DNA from: Nostoc cf. edaphicum LEGE 07299
GTDB taxonomy: Bacteria > Cyanobacteriota > Cyanobacteriia > Cyanobacteriales > Nostocaceae
Assembly: GCF_015207245.1 (NCBI RefSeq)
Contig: NZ_JADEXF010000216.1
Coordinates: 1-6,463 of the forward strand
Direction of reading: 5' to 3'
Length of the DNA stretch: 6,463 nt
This document shows positions 1 through 5,449 of the stretch, in pieces. Position 1 is the stretch's first letter. Every line of letters begins with the position of its first letter. A program made the position numbers and the translations under genes. Under the pieces are notes generated by a model. It was not told where the DNA came from. It ran no database searches and saw only the letters and a list, made by a program, of their open reading frames with translations.

Positions 1-60
1 CCCTCTTCCTTCTCTGCGAGACGCTGCGCGAATGCGCTCTTTGCGTCTTTTACGGTTCGT
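1..60. repeat. GC-rich imperfect hairpin, Nostoc-type intergenic repeat
   Basis: Seen: GAGACGC (18-24) can pair with GCGTCTT (43-49, one G-U pair), and inside it GCGC (26-29) pairs with GCGC (34-37) around the loop GAAT. The word TCTGCGAGACGCTGCGCGAA resembles a palindromic element that I recall as widely repeated between genes in Nostoc-type genomes. It lies just past the 3' end of the minus-strand gene that stops at 90. It could act as a transcription barrier there, or simply be a dispersed repeat. The left part may continue outside the window. No coding sequence is evident in 1-89. Confidence 0.5.
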
Positions 61-89
61 TTTTTACCCTTCAAACTTTGCTTGACAGA

Positions 90-1031
90 CTACTTGTAAA
101 CAGCCCTTGCAAAACGCTCTGCTAAGTAAATAATGTCCTGTCTACGAGCAATTTGGTTCATCCATTGTTTAGGAATATTTTCCACGCCATAATAAATTCC
201 CGCTAACCCACCGGTGACTGCGGCGGTAGTATCTGTATCTCCGCCTAAGTTGACAGCTTTCAGTACCGCTTCAGAATAAGACGAGCTATTTAATAAACAC
301 CACAGGGATGACTCCAAGGTATCAATCACATAGCCACCAGAATTAATCTCTTCCACTGGTATCTTGGCAATTTCACCACTGAAAACTCTGCCAAAATGCG
401 GCTTCTCTAACAAAAATTCTCGGACAGAATAAATTGTTTGGATATCTTGCAATCCTTGTAGATAAGCTGTTTGAAGGTCAGCCCCTTCTAAGAGCGCCAC
501 TGCAATACTAATATAAATGCCACAGGCCATTTGCGATCGCGCATGAGCATGAGTAATCGCTGAAACATCATGCACCCGCGCCAGTAATTCGCCTAAAGTT
601 AAACTTCTGTGACAATAAGCCATCGGCAAGATTCTCATCAATGAACCATTGCCATTACTATTTTCGACCTTCCCACCCGCCTGATGGGGAACAACTCCCT
701 GCTTCAGGCGCATAATTGCTGTGTGGGTAGTTTGACCAATATCAAAGACATCGCCACGGGGAGTCCAGTAAGCCTCCTTATACCAGCGCCAGAAGGAATT
801 GGCTATCGCATCCAAAGAATACCCTCTACAAAGGCATTCTGCCAAGCAAAAGCTTAATGAACTGTCATCTGACCAAGTTCCTGGTGGTTGATTCCATGTG
901 CCATAACCCTGCATCGTTGTCACTGGAGATTTTGCTCGTTCAGCCCGGCTAGTAAACTCCACCGGCACACCCAACGCATCACCGACACATAAACCCATCA
1001 AACCAGACAACGTTTTTGCAGCGGTTAGCAT
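90..1031 (-). CDS. ADP-ribosylglycohydrolase family protein
   Basis: The 313-residue product belongs to the DraG/ARH family, cytosolic binuclear-magnesium enzymes that cleave ADP-ribose from proteins, nucleic acids or small molecules. Seen: G-D-A-L-G at residues 17-21 followed by P-V-E-F (23-26), the metal-binding S-D-D at 54-56 in a T-W-S-D-D-S-S context, a mid-protein N-G-N-G-S-L-M-R segment, a H-A-H-A-R segment, and the second metal motif G-G-D-T-D-T at 263-268. All catalytic landmarks are present and the length is normal for the family. There is no signal peptide or membrane segment. The ATG at 1031 is backed by GGAG eight bases upstream. The gene diverges from the beta-barrel gene and has no same-strand partner in view. 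The substrate cannot be told: no target such as nitrogenase reductase, and no ADP-ribosyltransferase, is nearby. The family call is firm and the function is general. Confidence 0.9.
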   Translation of the reverse strand: MLTAAKTLSGLMGLCVGDALGVPVEFTSRAERAKSPVTTMQGYGTWNQPPGTWSDDSSLSFCLAECLCRGYSLDAIANSFWRWYKEAYWTPRGDVFDIGQTTHTAIMRLKQGVVPHQAGGKVENSNGNGSLMRILPMAYCHRSLTLGELLARVHDVSAITHAHARSQMACGIYISIAVALLEGADLQTAYLQGLQDIQTIYSVREFLLEKPHFGRVFSGEIAKIPVEEINSGGYVIDTLESSLWCLLNSSSYSEAVLKAVNLGGDTDTTAAVTGGLAGIYYGVENIPKQWMNQIARRQDIIYLAERFARAVYK

Positions 1032-1039
1032 TATTCAAT

Positions 1040-1043
1040 CTCC
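1040..1043 (-). promoter_or_regulatory. Ribosome binding site of the ADP-ribosylglycohydrolase gene
   Basis: On the minus strand GGAG stands eight bases before the ATG at 1031-1029. It is the clearest Shine-Dalgarno match in the window (the other genes have weak ones or none) and it fixes this start. Confidence 0.7.
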
Positions 1044-1065
1044 ACAATAATTGCTCAAAATTAAC

Positions 1066-1095
1066 TTTATAGATTCCCTCTATAGCTTGTTGCAA
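1066..1095 (-). promoter_or_regulatory. Candidate sigma70-type promoter of the ADP-ribosylglycohydrolase gene
   Basis: Reading the minus strand, TTGCAA (1095-1090) is followed after 18 bases by TATAAA (1071-1066). The expected transcription start near 1058 would leave a leader of about 27 bases containing the GGAG site. This is a consensus match judged by eye; spacing and position are good, but the -35 is only a partial match. Confidence 0.4.
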
Positions 1096-1187
1096 CGGAT
1101 GCTACAGCCTACTTTTCATCCTATGTGAAAAGCTCGGCGAAAAATGTTAACTAGGTATTTTATTTACCATTTCCCAGCTTAGTTTTA

Positions 1188-1362
1188 GTTCCAAATATTG
1201 TGCCAGTTTTAAAAGCGTCTATTTTTGGAACAAAGAACCCAGAGGAAAAGACATTGAATGTAATTATAGCAGCTTATTTCTGAATTTTCGGGATAATTAG
1301 CCTGTAAACATCAAGCATCTATAGCAACATTAAGTTAATAAAATCTAAGAAACATTTGGAAC
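1188..1362. repeat. Three copies of an 8-mer (GTTCCAAA / TTTGGAAC x2)
   Basis: GTTCCAAA at 1188-1195 and TTTGGAAC at 1224-1231 form a perfect 8-bp inverted repeat with a 28-base spacer. A further TTTGGAAC occurs at 1355-1362, about 60 bases before the ATG at 1424. They could be regulator half-sites for the beta-barrel gene, or a chance recurrence in AT-rich DNA. No known regulator is matched. Confidence 0.4.
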
Positions 1363-1423
1363 ATTCTCATACAATTATCGGCTTGGAATATACAAGTAAA
1401 AAATACAAAATTTGGTAAAAATT

Positions 1424-1963
1424 ATGAAGCGCTTACTCAAGTCTTTCATGACAATTTCTGCATTGTCTTCTTTAATAATTGCTCCTCTTTTTCTATCAGA
1501 TGGTCAAGCTTCTGCTGAAACTAAAAAAGGTACTGATGCTAGCTATGTTGGCGCTGGTGTTGCAGCTGGCGTTACCAGTGGCGGACAAGGTATCAACGAT
1601 GATGCCACATTTGGTGGTAATGTTACAGGTCGCGTGAAATTAGGAACTACGCCGTTTTCTGCACGCGGTAATGTCCTCTGGAGTGATAAGACAAGTGCCA
1701 TTATCCCAGAACTTTCTGTGGATGTGCCTATAGCTAATAAAACTAATGCCTATTTAACTGGTGGTTATTCTTTTGTAGAGAAAGATGGTTCGCCAACTCC
1801 CATAGGTAATAAAGATTCAGTAGTGGTAGGTGCTGGTGTTGAATCGGAAGTTGCTAATAACTTCCTCGTCTACACTAATGCTAAAGTCGGGCTTGGTGCC
1901 TACCAAAATAGCGATACTCCTGCTGTTAGTATCAATGGCGGTATTGGATATCGCTTCAAATAA
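1424..1963 (+). CDS. Small exported beta-barrel-like outer membrane protein
   Basis: The 179-residue product has a classic signal peptide: M-K-R-L-L-K, a hydrophobic stretch to about residue 24, then A-S-A at 29-31 with cleavage predicted before E-T-K-K. The mature part, about 148 residues, is rich in glycine, serine and alternating hydrophobic residues (V-G-A-G-V-A-A-G-V, A-Y-L-T-G-G-Y-S-F, V-V-V-G-A-G-V-E, I-N-G-G-I-G-Y-R-F-K). This pattern suggests about eight antiparallel strands and an outer-membrane barrel, ending in aromatic F plus one lysine. It resembles conserved cyanobacterial small beta-barrel proteins that I remember only as uncharacterised. I chose ATG 1424 because the longer frame from TTG 1412 adds only four residues ahead of an ideal signal start; no clear ribosome site precedes either. 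The stretch contains no GCGATCGC site. The pore or binding role is unknown, and a periplasmic beta-rich protein is the alternative. Confidence 0.75.
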   Translation: MKRLLKSFMTISALSSLIIAPLFLSDGQASAETKKGTDASYVGAGVAAGVTSGGQGINDDATFGGNVTGRVKLGTTPFSARGNVLWSDKTSAIIPELSVDVPIANKTNAYLTGGYSFVEKDGSPTPIGNKDSVVVGAGVESEVANNFLVYTNAKVGLGAYQNSDTPAVSINGGIGYRFK

Positions 1964-1970
1964 AAGATTA

Positions 1971-2017
1971 TTGAGTCCTCAGTCAGTTTATACTTAACTT
2001 AAGTACTCAGGACTCAG
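1971..2017. repeat. Nested inverted repeats after the beta-barrel gene
   Basis: TGAGTCCT (1972-1979) pairs with AGGACTCA (2009-2016), extendable by one G-T pair. Inside lies a perfect palindrome TACTTAACTTAAGTA (1991-2005) with 7-bp arms around one C. The following ACTCA-rich text (ACTCAGGACTCAGCAC, then AACTCACTACTCC to 2036) looks like a decayed short tandem repeat of the sort common between Nostoc genes. It begins eight bases after the stop codon, so it may also help end transcription, but no U-run follows. Confidence 0.5.
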
Positions 2018-2038
2018 CACTTAAAACTCACTACTCCA

Positions 2039-2085
2039 AAAAGCTGGTTTTGTTAAGTATTACATCACTGACAAAGCCGGCTTTT
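2039..2085 (+). terminator. 14-bp hairpin, probable terminator of the beta-barrel gene
   Basis: AAAAGCTGGTTTTG (2039-2052) pairs along its whole length with CAAAGCCGGCTTTT (2072-2085), with two G-U pairs and a 19-base loop. The A-run on one side and the T-run on the other are typical of a rho-independent terminator that can work in both directions. The T-run is only four bases and the loop is large, so efficiency is uncertain. The right arm overlaps a possible promoter for the next gene. Confidence 0.5.
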
Positions 2086-2098
2086 GCCGTGGTAAAAT
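2068..2098 (+). promoter_or_regulatory. Weak candidate promoter for sir
   Basis: CTGACA (2068-2073) and TAAAAT (2093-2098) each match the sigma70 consensus at five of six bases, but the 19-base spacer is longer than ideal. The -35 overlaps the loop and right arm of the preceding hairpin. A start near 2105 would give a leader of about 100 bases that includes the GC-rich structured segment. Offered only as the best match in the spacer. Confidence 0.25.
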
Positions 2099-2116
2099 TA
2101 AAACATTCCTCATTAT

Positions 2117-2170
2117 TCCGGCCGGATTACCGGGGATCAAGTAGCCGAAAGGTGCTGATTCGGTGTCTAC
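2117..2170 (+). promoter_or_regulatory. Structured GC-rich leader segment upstream of sir
   Basis: Two structures stand out in otherwise AT-rich DNA. One is the perfect palindrome TCCGGCCGGA (2117-2126), which can instead form CCGG-ATTA-CCGG (2122-2133). The other is a hairpin of GTAG (2141-2144) with CTAC (2167-2170) and CCGAA (2145-2149) with TTCGG (2159-2163), with a 3-base bulge TGT and a 9-base loop AGGTGCTGA. It ends 33 bases before the sir start, where there is no Shine-Dalgarno site, so a folded leader could control translation. No known riboswitch class fits. Confidence 0.35.
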
Positions 2171-2203
2171 GTAATGCTTTATTGAGAATACTATACAAGT
2201 CTA

Positions 2204-4120
2204 ATGGTTAAATCTGCTCCTTCCCCTATCGCTAGCCGTAAGCCTTCCAAAGTAGAAGGAATCAAGGAAAATAGTAATTTTCTGCGTGAACCTGTAGCAA
2301 CTGAAGTTCTTCAAGACACTACGCATTTTACCGAAAGTGCGGTGCAGCTTTTGAAGTATCATGGTTCCTATCAGCAGGATAACCGCGACAATCGCACCAA
2401 GGGACAGGAAAAAGATTACCAGTTTATGCTGCGGACAAAAAATCCGGGTGGTTTAGTACCGCCGCAGCTGTATCTAGCTTTAGATAAAATAGCTGATGAG
2501 TATGGCAACCACACGTTACGAGCAACTACGCGTCAAGGTTTCCAACTGCACGGAATTTTAAAGAAGAATCTGAAATCAGCGATCGCCACAATTGTCAAGA
2601 ACCTGGGTTCGACTTTGGGAGCTTGCGGCGACATTAACCGCAACGTGATGGCACCACCAGCCCCCTTTAAGAATCGCCCAGAGTATCAGTATGCTTGGGA
2701 GTATGCCCAGAATATTGCTGACTTGTTGACAGCGCAAACAGGCGCTTATTACGAAATTTGGTTAGATGGGGAAAAGGCAATTAGTGCTGAAGAAGCCCCA
2801 GAGGTTAAGGCAGCCCGACAACGCAATGGGAATGGCACAATTATCCATGACAACGAAGAACCGATTTATGGCACGCACTATATGCCCCGCAAGTTTAAAA
2901 TTTGCGTGACAGTGCCAGGGGATAATTCGATTGATTTGTATTCTCAAGACCTGACGTTGGTAGTGATTACCAATAAGAAGAAGCAATTAGAAGGATTTAA
3001 TATTTTTGCTGGTGGTGGCTTAGGGCGAACCCACGGTAAAGAAGAAACTTTTGCTAGGTTAGCAGACCCCATAGGTTATGTGGCGAAAGATGACGTTTAC
3101 GACATAGTGAAAGCGATTGTTGCTACCCAGAGAGATTATGGCGATCGCACTGATCGTCGTCATGCCAGATTAAAATATCTAATCAACGATTGGGGTGTAG
3201 ATAAATTCCGCACCCAAGTTGAAGAATATTTTGGTAAACCAGTTGAAGCCTTCAAGCCACTGCCAGAGTTTAAATATTACGACTTCCTCGGCTGGAATGA
3301 ACAAGGTGATGGCAAGCTATTCTTAGGAATTTCCATTGATAATGGTCGAATCAAGGATGAAGGTTCGTTTCAGCTGAAAACCGCCTTGCGGGAAATTGTC
3401 GAGCAGTTCAACTTATCCATCCGTCTGACAGCCAACCATAACCTGATTTTTTACGATATCGAACCAGATAGTAAGCAAGCTATTCAAGACATTCTCAGCC
3501 GTCACGGTATCGTAGACGACCCTAGTAAAATCGAACCTTTAGTGCGGTATGCAATGGCTTGTCCGGCTTTGCCCACTTGCGGCTTGGCAATCACAGAATC
3601 AGAACGGGCAATACCGGGTATTTTGGAAAGAGTTCGCGCCCTTTTGGATAAAGTTGGTTTACAAAAAGAACATTTTGTGGTAAGGATGACAGGATGCCCC
3701 AACGGTTGCGCTCGTCCTTACTTAGCAGAATTGGGCTTTGTCGGTAGCGCTCCAGAATCTTACCAATTATGGTTAGGGGGTTCGCCAAATCAGACTCGAC
3801 TGGCGCAACCTTATATAGATAAGCTGCACCATAATAATTTAGACACCTTCCTAGAGCCGATTTTTGTTTACTTTAAGAAGTCACGGAAATCGAAGGAAAG
3901 CTTTGGTGATTTTTGCGATCGCGTTGGTTTTGATGCCATCCGCGAATTTGCAGCTAGCTACGATCCTAACGCTGCTAATGGTGCAAACAAATCGCGTCAT
4001 CGGGTGAATTTGAAAGAAGAGGTTTATAGCAAGTTGAAGGAAGTAGCAGAAAGTCAAGGTAAGCCGATGACTCAGTTGGTGAGTGAAGCGCTAGAGGCTT
4101 ACTTCCAGAATCTTTCGTAA
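2204..4120 (+). CDS. sir: Ferredoxin-sulfite reductase with C-terminal ribbon-helix-helix-like tail
   Basis: This 638-residue enzyme reduces sulfite to sulfide with six electrons from ferredoxin, the last reductive step before cysteine synthesis, in the cytosol. Seen: siroheme-contacting R110 (T-T-R-Q), R146 (C-G-D-I-N-R-N), K230 and K232 (P-R-K-F-K), and the [4Fe-4S] ligands C453-x5-C459 and C498-x3-C502. These match the known residue pattern of the sulfite/nitrite reductase superfamily. The P-R-K-F-K context and the long N-terminus indicate the cyanobacterial and plastid sulfite reductase rather than nitrite reductase. The start at 2204 gives the usual cyanobacterial N-terminus, although no ribosome site is visible. 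After the core ends near residue 580 there is a short linker (N-A-A-N-G-A-N-K) and a 42-residue tail (597-638) that reads as a ribbon-helix-helix fold. The tail is annotated separately. The gene stands alone, bounded by hairpins on both sides. Confidence 0.96.
   Translation: MVKSAPSPIASRKPSKVEGIKENSNFLREPVATEVLQDTTHFTESAVQLLKYHGSYQQDNRDNRTKGQEKDYQFMLRTKNPGGLVPPQLYLALDKIADEYGNHTLRATTRQGFQLHGILKKNLKSAIATIVKNLGSTLGACGDINRNVMAPPAPFKNRPEYQYAWEYAQNIADLLTAQTGAYYEIWLDGEKAISAEEAPEVKAARQRNGNGTIIHDNEEPIYGTHYMPRKFKICVTVPGDNSIDLYSQDLTLVVITNKKKQLEGFNIFAGGGLGRTHGKEETFARLADPIGYVAKDDVYDIVKAIVATQRDYGDRTDRRHARLKYLINDWGVDKFRTQVEEYFGKPVEAFKPLPEFKYYDFLGWNEQGDGKLFLGISIDNGRIKDEGSFQLKTALREIVEQFNLSIRLTANHNLIFYDIEPDSKQAIQDILSRHGIVDDPSKIEPLVRYAMACPALPTCGLAITESERAIPGILERVRALLDKVGLQKEHFVVRMTGCPNGCARPYLAELGFVGSAPESYQLWLGGSPNQTRLAQPYIDKLHHNNLDTFLEPIFVYFKKSRKSKESFGDFCDRVGFDAIREFAASYDPNAANGANKSRHRVNLKEEVYSKLKEVAESQGKPMTQLVSEALEAYFQNLS
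3992..4117 (+). other. Ribbon-helix-helix-like domain at the C-terminus of sulfite reductase
   Basis: Residues 597-638 of sir read as basic strand H-R-V-N-L (599-603), helix A about 604-619 ([12 protein letters not shown]), a G-K-P turn, then helix B about 622-637 ([13 protein letters not shown]). This is the spacing and hydrophobic pattern of Arc/CopG-type DNA-binding dimers. The call is by pattern only. Such a domain could bind DNA, make the enzyme dimeric, or both. Confidence 0.6.
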
Positions 4121-4149
4121 GCCGAAAAATTGAAGATAATGAAATCAAG

Positions 4150-4181
4150 GAGAGACACAGATAAATCCATCTGTGTCTCTC
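4150..4181 (+). terminator. 13-bp perfect hairpin after sir
   Basis: GAGAGACACAGAT (4150-4162) pairs perfectly with ATCTGTGTCTCTC (4169-4181) around the loop AAATCC, about 30 bases after the sir stop. The stem is strong enough to stop transcription or protect the 3' end, but no U-run follows (CTCGCG). It also resembles the AGAGAC-NNN-GTCTCT hairpins that recur between Nostoc genes, so it may be a dispersed repeat doing duty as a terminator. Confidence 0.55.
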
Positions 4182-4189
4182 TCGCGTAA

Positions 4190-4660
4190 GTCCTAATACA
4201 GTTAGGTAACACATCCAAAGAAGAATTTGGTTTGGAAGTTAAAAGCGCTGGCTCATTGACTATGACGCGGGATGATTTGGAGCAAGGAGGCGAGCCGGAC
4301 AGTAGTTACTATATCCAAAATGAATTGTTAGTCCATAACAAAGAAAATATTGACCTAAATACAGACCCACCACCAGACATAGTACTGGAAGTAGAATATT
4401 CTAGACCCAAGATAGACAAGTTAAGCCTTTATGCTTCAATGGGAGTCCCAGAATTCTGGCGGTATAACGGAAATATCTTGACAATCTATGCCCTTAACAG
4501 TGGACAATACTCGCAAAGCGATCGCAGTCCAACTTTTGCGCCTGTGCTGGTAACAGAGATTCCCCGATTTATCCAAGAAAGCAAGAAAGTTGGACAAATA
4601 GCAGCAACTCGTGCTTTCCGTACCTGGGTTAGACAACAGATATCTACAGCAGGGCAATAA
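4190..4660 (+). pseudogene. N-terminally truncated Uma2-family (DUF820) protein
   Basis: The frame encodes the C-terminal two thirds of a Uma2 protein, a PD-(D/E)XK-nuclease-like family that is highly expanded in cyanobacteria and of unclear role. Seen, numbering from TTG 4232: G-G-E-P-D at 19-23, Y-Y-I-Q-N, D-P-P-P-D-I-V-L-E-V-E at 45-55 with the acidic core, and G-V-P-E-F-W-R-Y at 71-78. Full members have about 200 residues; here some 75 N-terminal residues, with the first strand and its conserved acidic residue, are missing. The family-like reading continues upstream of TTG 4232 as E-E-F-G-L-E-V-K (from 4220) back to an in-frame TAA at 4187-4189. So the 142-residue frame is not a natural start: no ATG or ribosome site fits. 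The first in-frame ATG, at 4262, would remove still more. The break coincides with the hairpin after sir. Most likely a decayed remnant, though a short expressed protein is not excluded. Confidence 0.75.
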
Positions 4661-4673
4661 TTTATTAAGAAAA

Positions 4674-5381
4674 ATGTCTCAACTGCAAAGAATTGCGATC
4701 GCACCCTCCCAATTTCAACAAGGGCAAATTTTGCTTACCAAAGAACAACAGCATTATTTGGGGCGTGTGTTGCGCTTGCGCGAAGGCGATCGCTTTATTG
4801 CAATGGATGGTAGAGGAAAATGGTGGTTGGCGCAGCTAGCAGGGGAACAAGCACAGGTTTTAGAATCGCTTTTGGTAGAAACTGAATTACCTATATCAAT
4901 TACGCTGATGGTGGCGTTGCCCAAAAACAATGGATTTGATGAAGTGGTGCGGTGTTGTACAGAGTTAGGAGTAGCTTGTATTGCACCAGTATTGAGCGAT
5001 CGCACTTTGCTTCATCCTAGTCCTCAAAAGCTCGAACGCTGGCGGCGCATCGCTGGGGAAGCCGCCGAGCAATCAGAGCGCTCGTTTGTACCAACAATTT
5101 TAGAGCCTGTTACTTTTAACACTGCTGTCACGGCTAATCAAACAAGTCACCGTTACATTTGTGAGGCTCGTGGTGAGTATCCCCATTTAAACAAAGTCCT
5201 GAATAGCATCTCTGAGGAGATCGTCATTGCTACTGGCCCAGAGGGAGGATGGACAACACAAGAAATCGAGAATGCGATCGCATTTGGATTTCAGCCGGTT
5301 TCCCTTGGTCGCCGCATCTTGAGAGCAGTTACAGCTCCAGTAGTAGCATTATCCCTAATTACCGCAGCTTGTGAAGTATAA
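4674..5381 (+). CDS. rsmE: 16S rRNA (uracil(1498)-N(3))-methyltransferase
   Basis: RsmE adds a methyl group from S-adenosylmethionine to N3 of U1498 in helix 44 of 16S rRNA, on the assembled 30S subunit. The 235-residue length is usual. Seen: an N-terminal PUA-like barrel (about 1-70, with L-R-L-R-E-G-D at 33-39 and D-G-R-G-K at 45-49), then the knotted SPOUT domain with T-E-L-G-V at 96-100, G-E-A-A-E-Q-S-E-R at 128-136, the SAM-loop A-T-G-P-E-G-G at 186-192 and S-L-G-R-R-I-L-R at 210-217. The last motif continues A-V-T-A where the E. coli-type enzyme has T-E-T. I start at ATG 4674 because the longer frame from TTG 4611 would run into the preceding Uma2 frame and lacks homology; the ribosome site is weak (AAGAAA). 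It begins 13 bases after the Uma2 stop. A perfect TTGACA at 4478 with a poor -10 is the only promoter hint upstream. Confidence 0.93.
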   Translation: MSQLQRIAIAPSQFQQGQILLTKEQQHYLGRVLRLREGDRFIAMDGRGKWWLAQLAGEQAQVLESLLVETELPISITLMVALPKNNGFDEVVRCCTELGVACIAPVLSDRTLLHPSPQKLERWRRIAGEAAEQSERSFVPTILEPVTFNTAVTANQTSHRYICEARGEYPHLNKVLNSISEEIVIATGPEGGWTTQEIENAIAFGFQPVSLGRRILRAVTAPVVALSLITAACEV

Positions 5382-5392
5382 ATGATTTATAG

Positions 5393-5418
5393 CTCACGCA
5401 AAATTACTTTTGCGCGAG
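5393..5418 (+). terminator. Hairpin between rsmE and the TPR gene
   Basis: CGCAAAA (5397-5403) pairs with TTTTGCG (5408-5414) around the loop TTAC, and CTC (5393-5395) pairs with GAG (5416-5418) past one A-C mismatch. It lies 11 bases after the rsmE stop and 31 bases before the next start. With no U-run downstream it may be a partial terminator or an mRNA-processing element. Confidence 0.4.
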
Positions 5419-5449
5419 ACATCACTCCAGCATGTATTTAAAGTAAGTG

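Larger units (their letters stand above)
1032..1423. other. AT-rich divergent intergenic region
   Basis: This 392-base gap lies between two divergent start codons, so it should hold both promoters. Only the minus-strand one is recognisable. Towards the plus-strand gene I find no convincing -35/-10 pair; TACAAT (1370-1375) and TATACA (1389-1394) are possible -10 elements without a good -35. The gap contains three copies of the 8-mer TTTGGAAC/GTTCCAAA (1188, 1224, 1355) and a palindrome GGTA-N7-TACC (1154-1168). The only ATG-started reading frames I noticed are about 9-12 codons long and have no ribosome site, so I do not call a gene here. Confidence 0.6.

Noticed and set aside
1154..1168. GGTA-N7-TACC palindrome resembling an NtcA nitrogen-control site (GTA-N8-TAC)
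   Set aside because: The spacer is seven bases, not eight, and no -10 element lies about 22 bases downstream, so it does not meet the NtcA pattern.
1412..1423. TTG start giving four extra residues on the beta-barrel protein
   Set aside because: ATG 1424 starts an ideal M-K-R signal peptide; no ribosome site favours TTG.
2145..2163. Loop text AAGGTGCTGATTC resembling the AAGGTGCTAATTCC segment of the SAM-I (S-box) riboswitch ahead of sir
   Set aside because: The other conserved S-box elements (the AGAG-GG-GGAGGGA segment and GGCAACC) are absent upstream, so the similarity covers only one short stretch and the fold cannot form.
4478..4508. Perfect TTGACA inside the Uma2 remnant as an rsmE promoter
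   Set aside because: The best -10 (GACAAT) matches only four of six bases at a 19-base spacing, so I mention it with rsmE but do not call it a feature.
4611..4673. TTG start giving a 256-residue RsmE
   Set aside because: The extra 21 residues overlap the Uma2 frame and do not belong to RsmE; ATG 4674 gives the family's usual N-terminus.
2762..5005. Minus-strand frames opposite sir, the Uma2 remnant and rsmE
   Set aside because: All are short, lie opposite well-supported coding sequence, and have no recognisable domains or ribosome sites.
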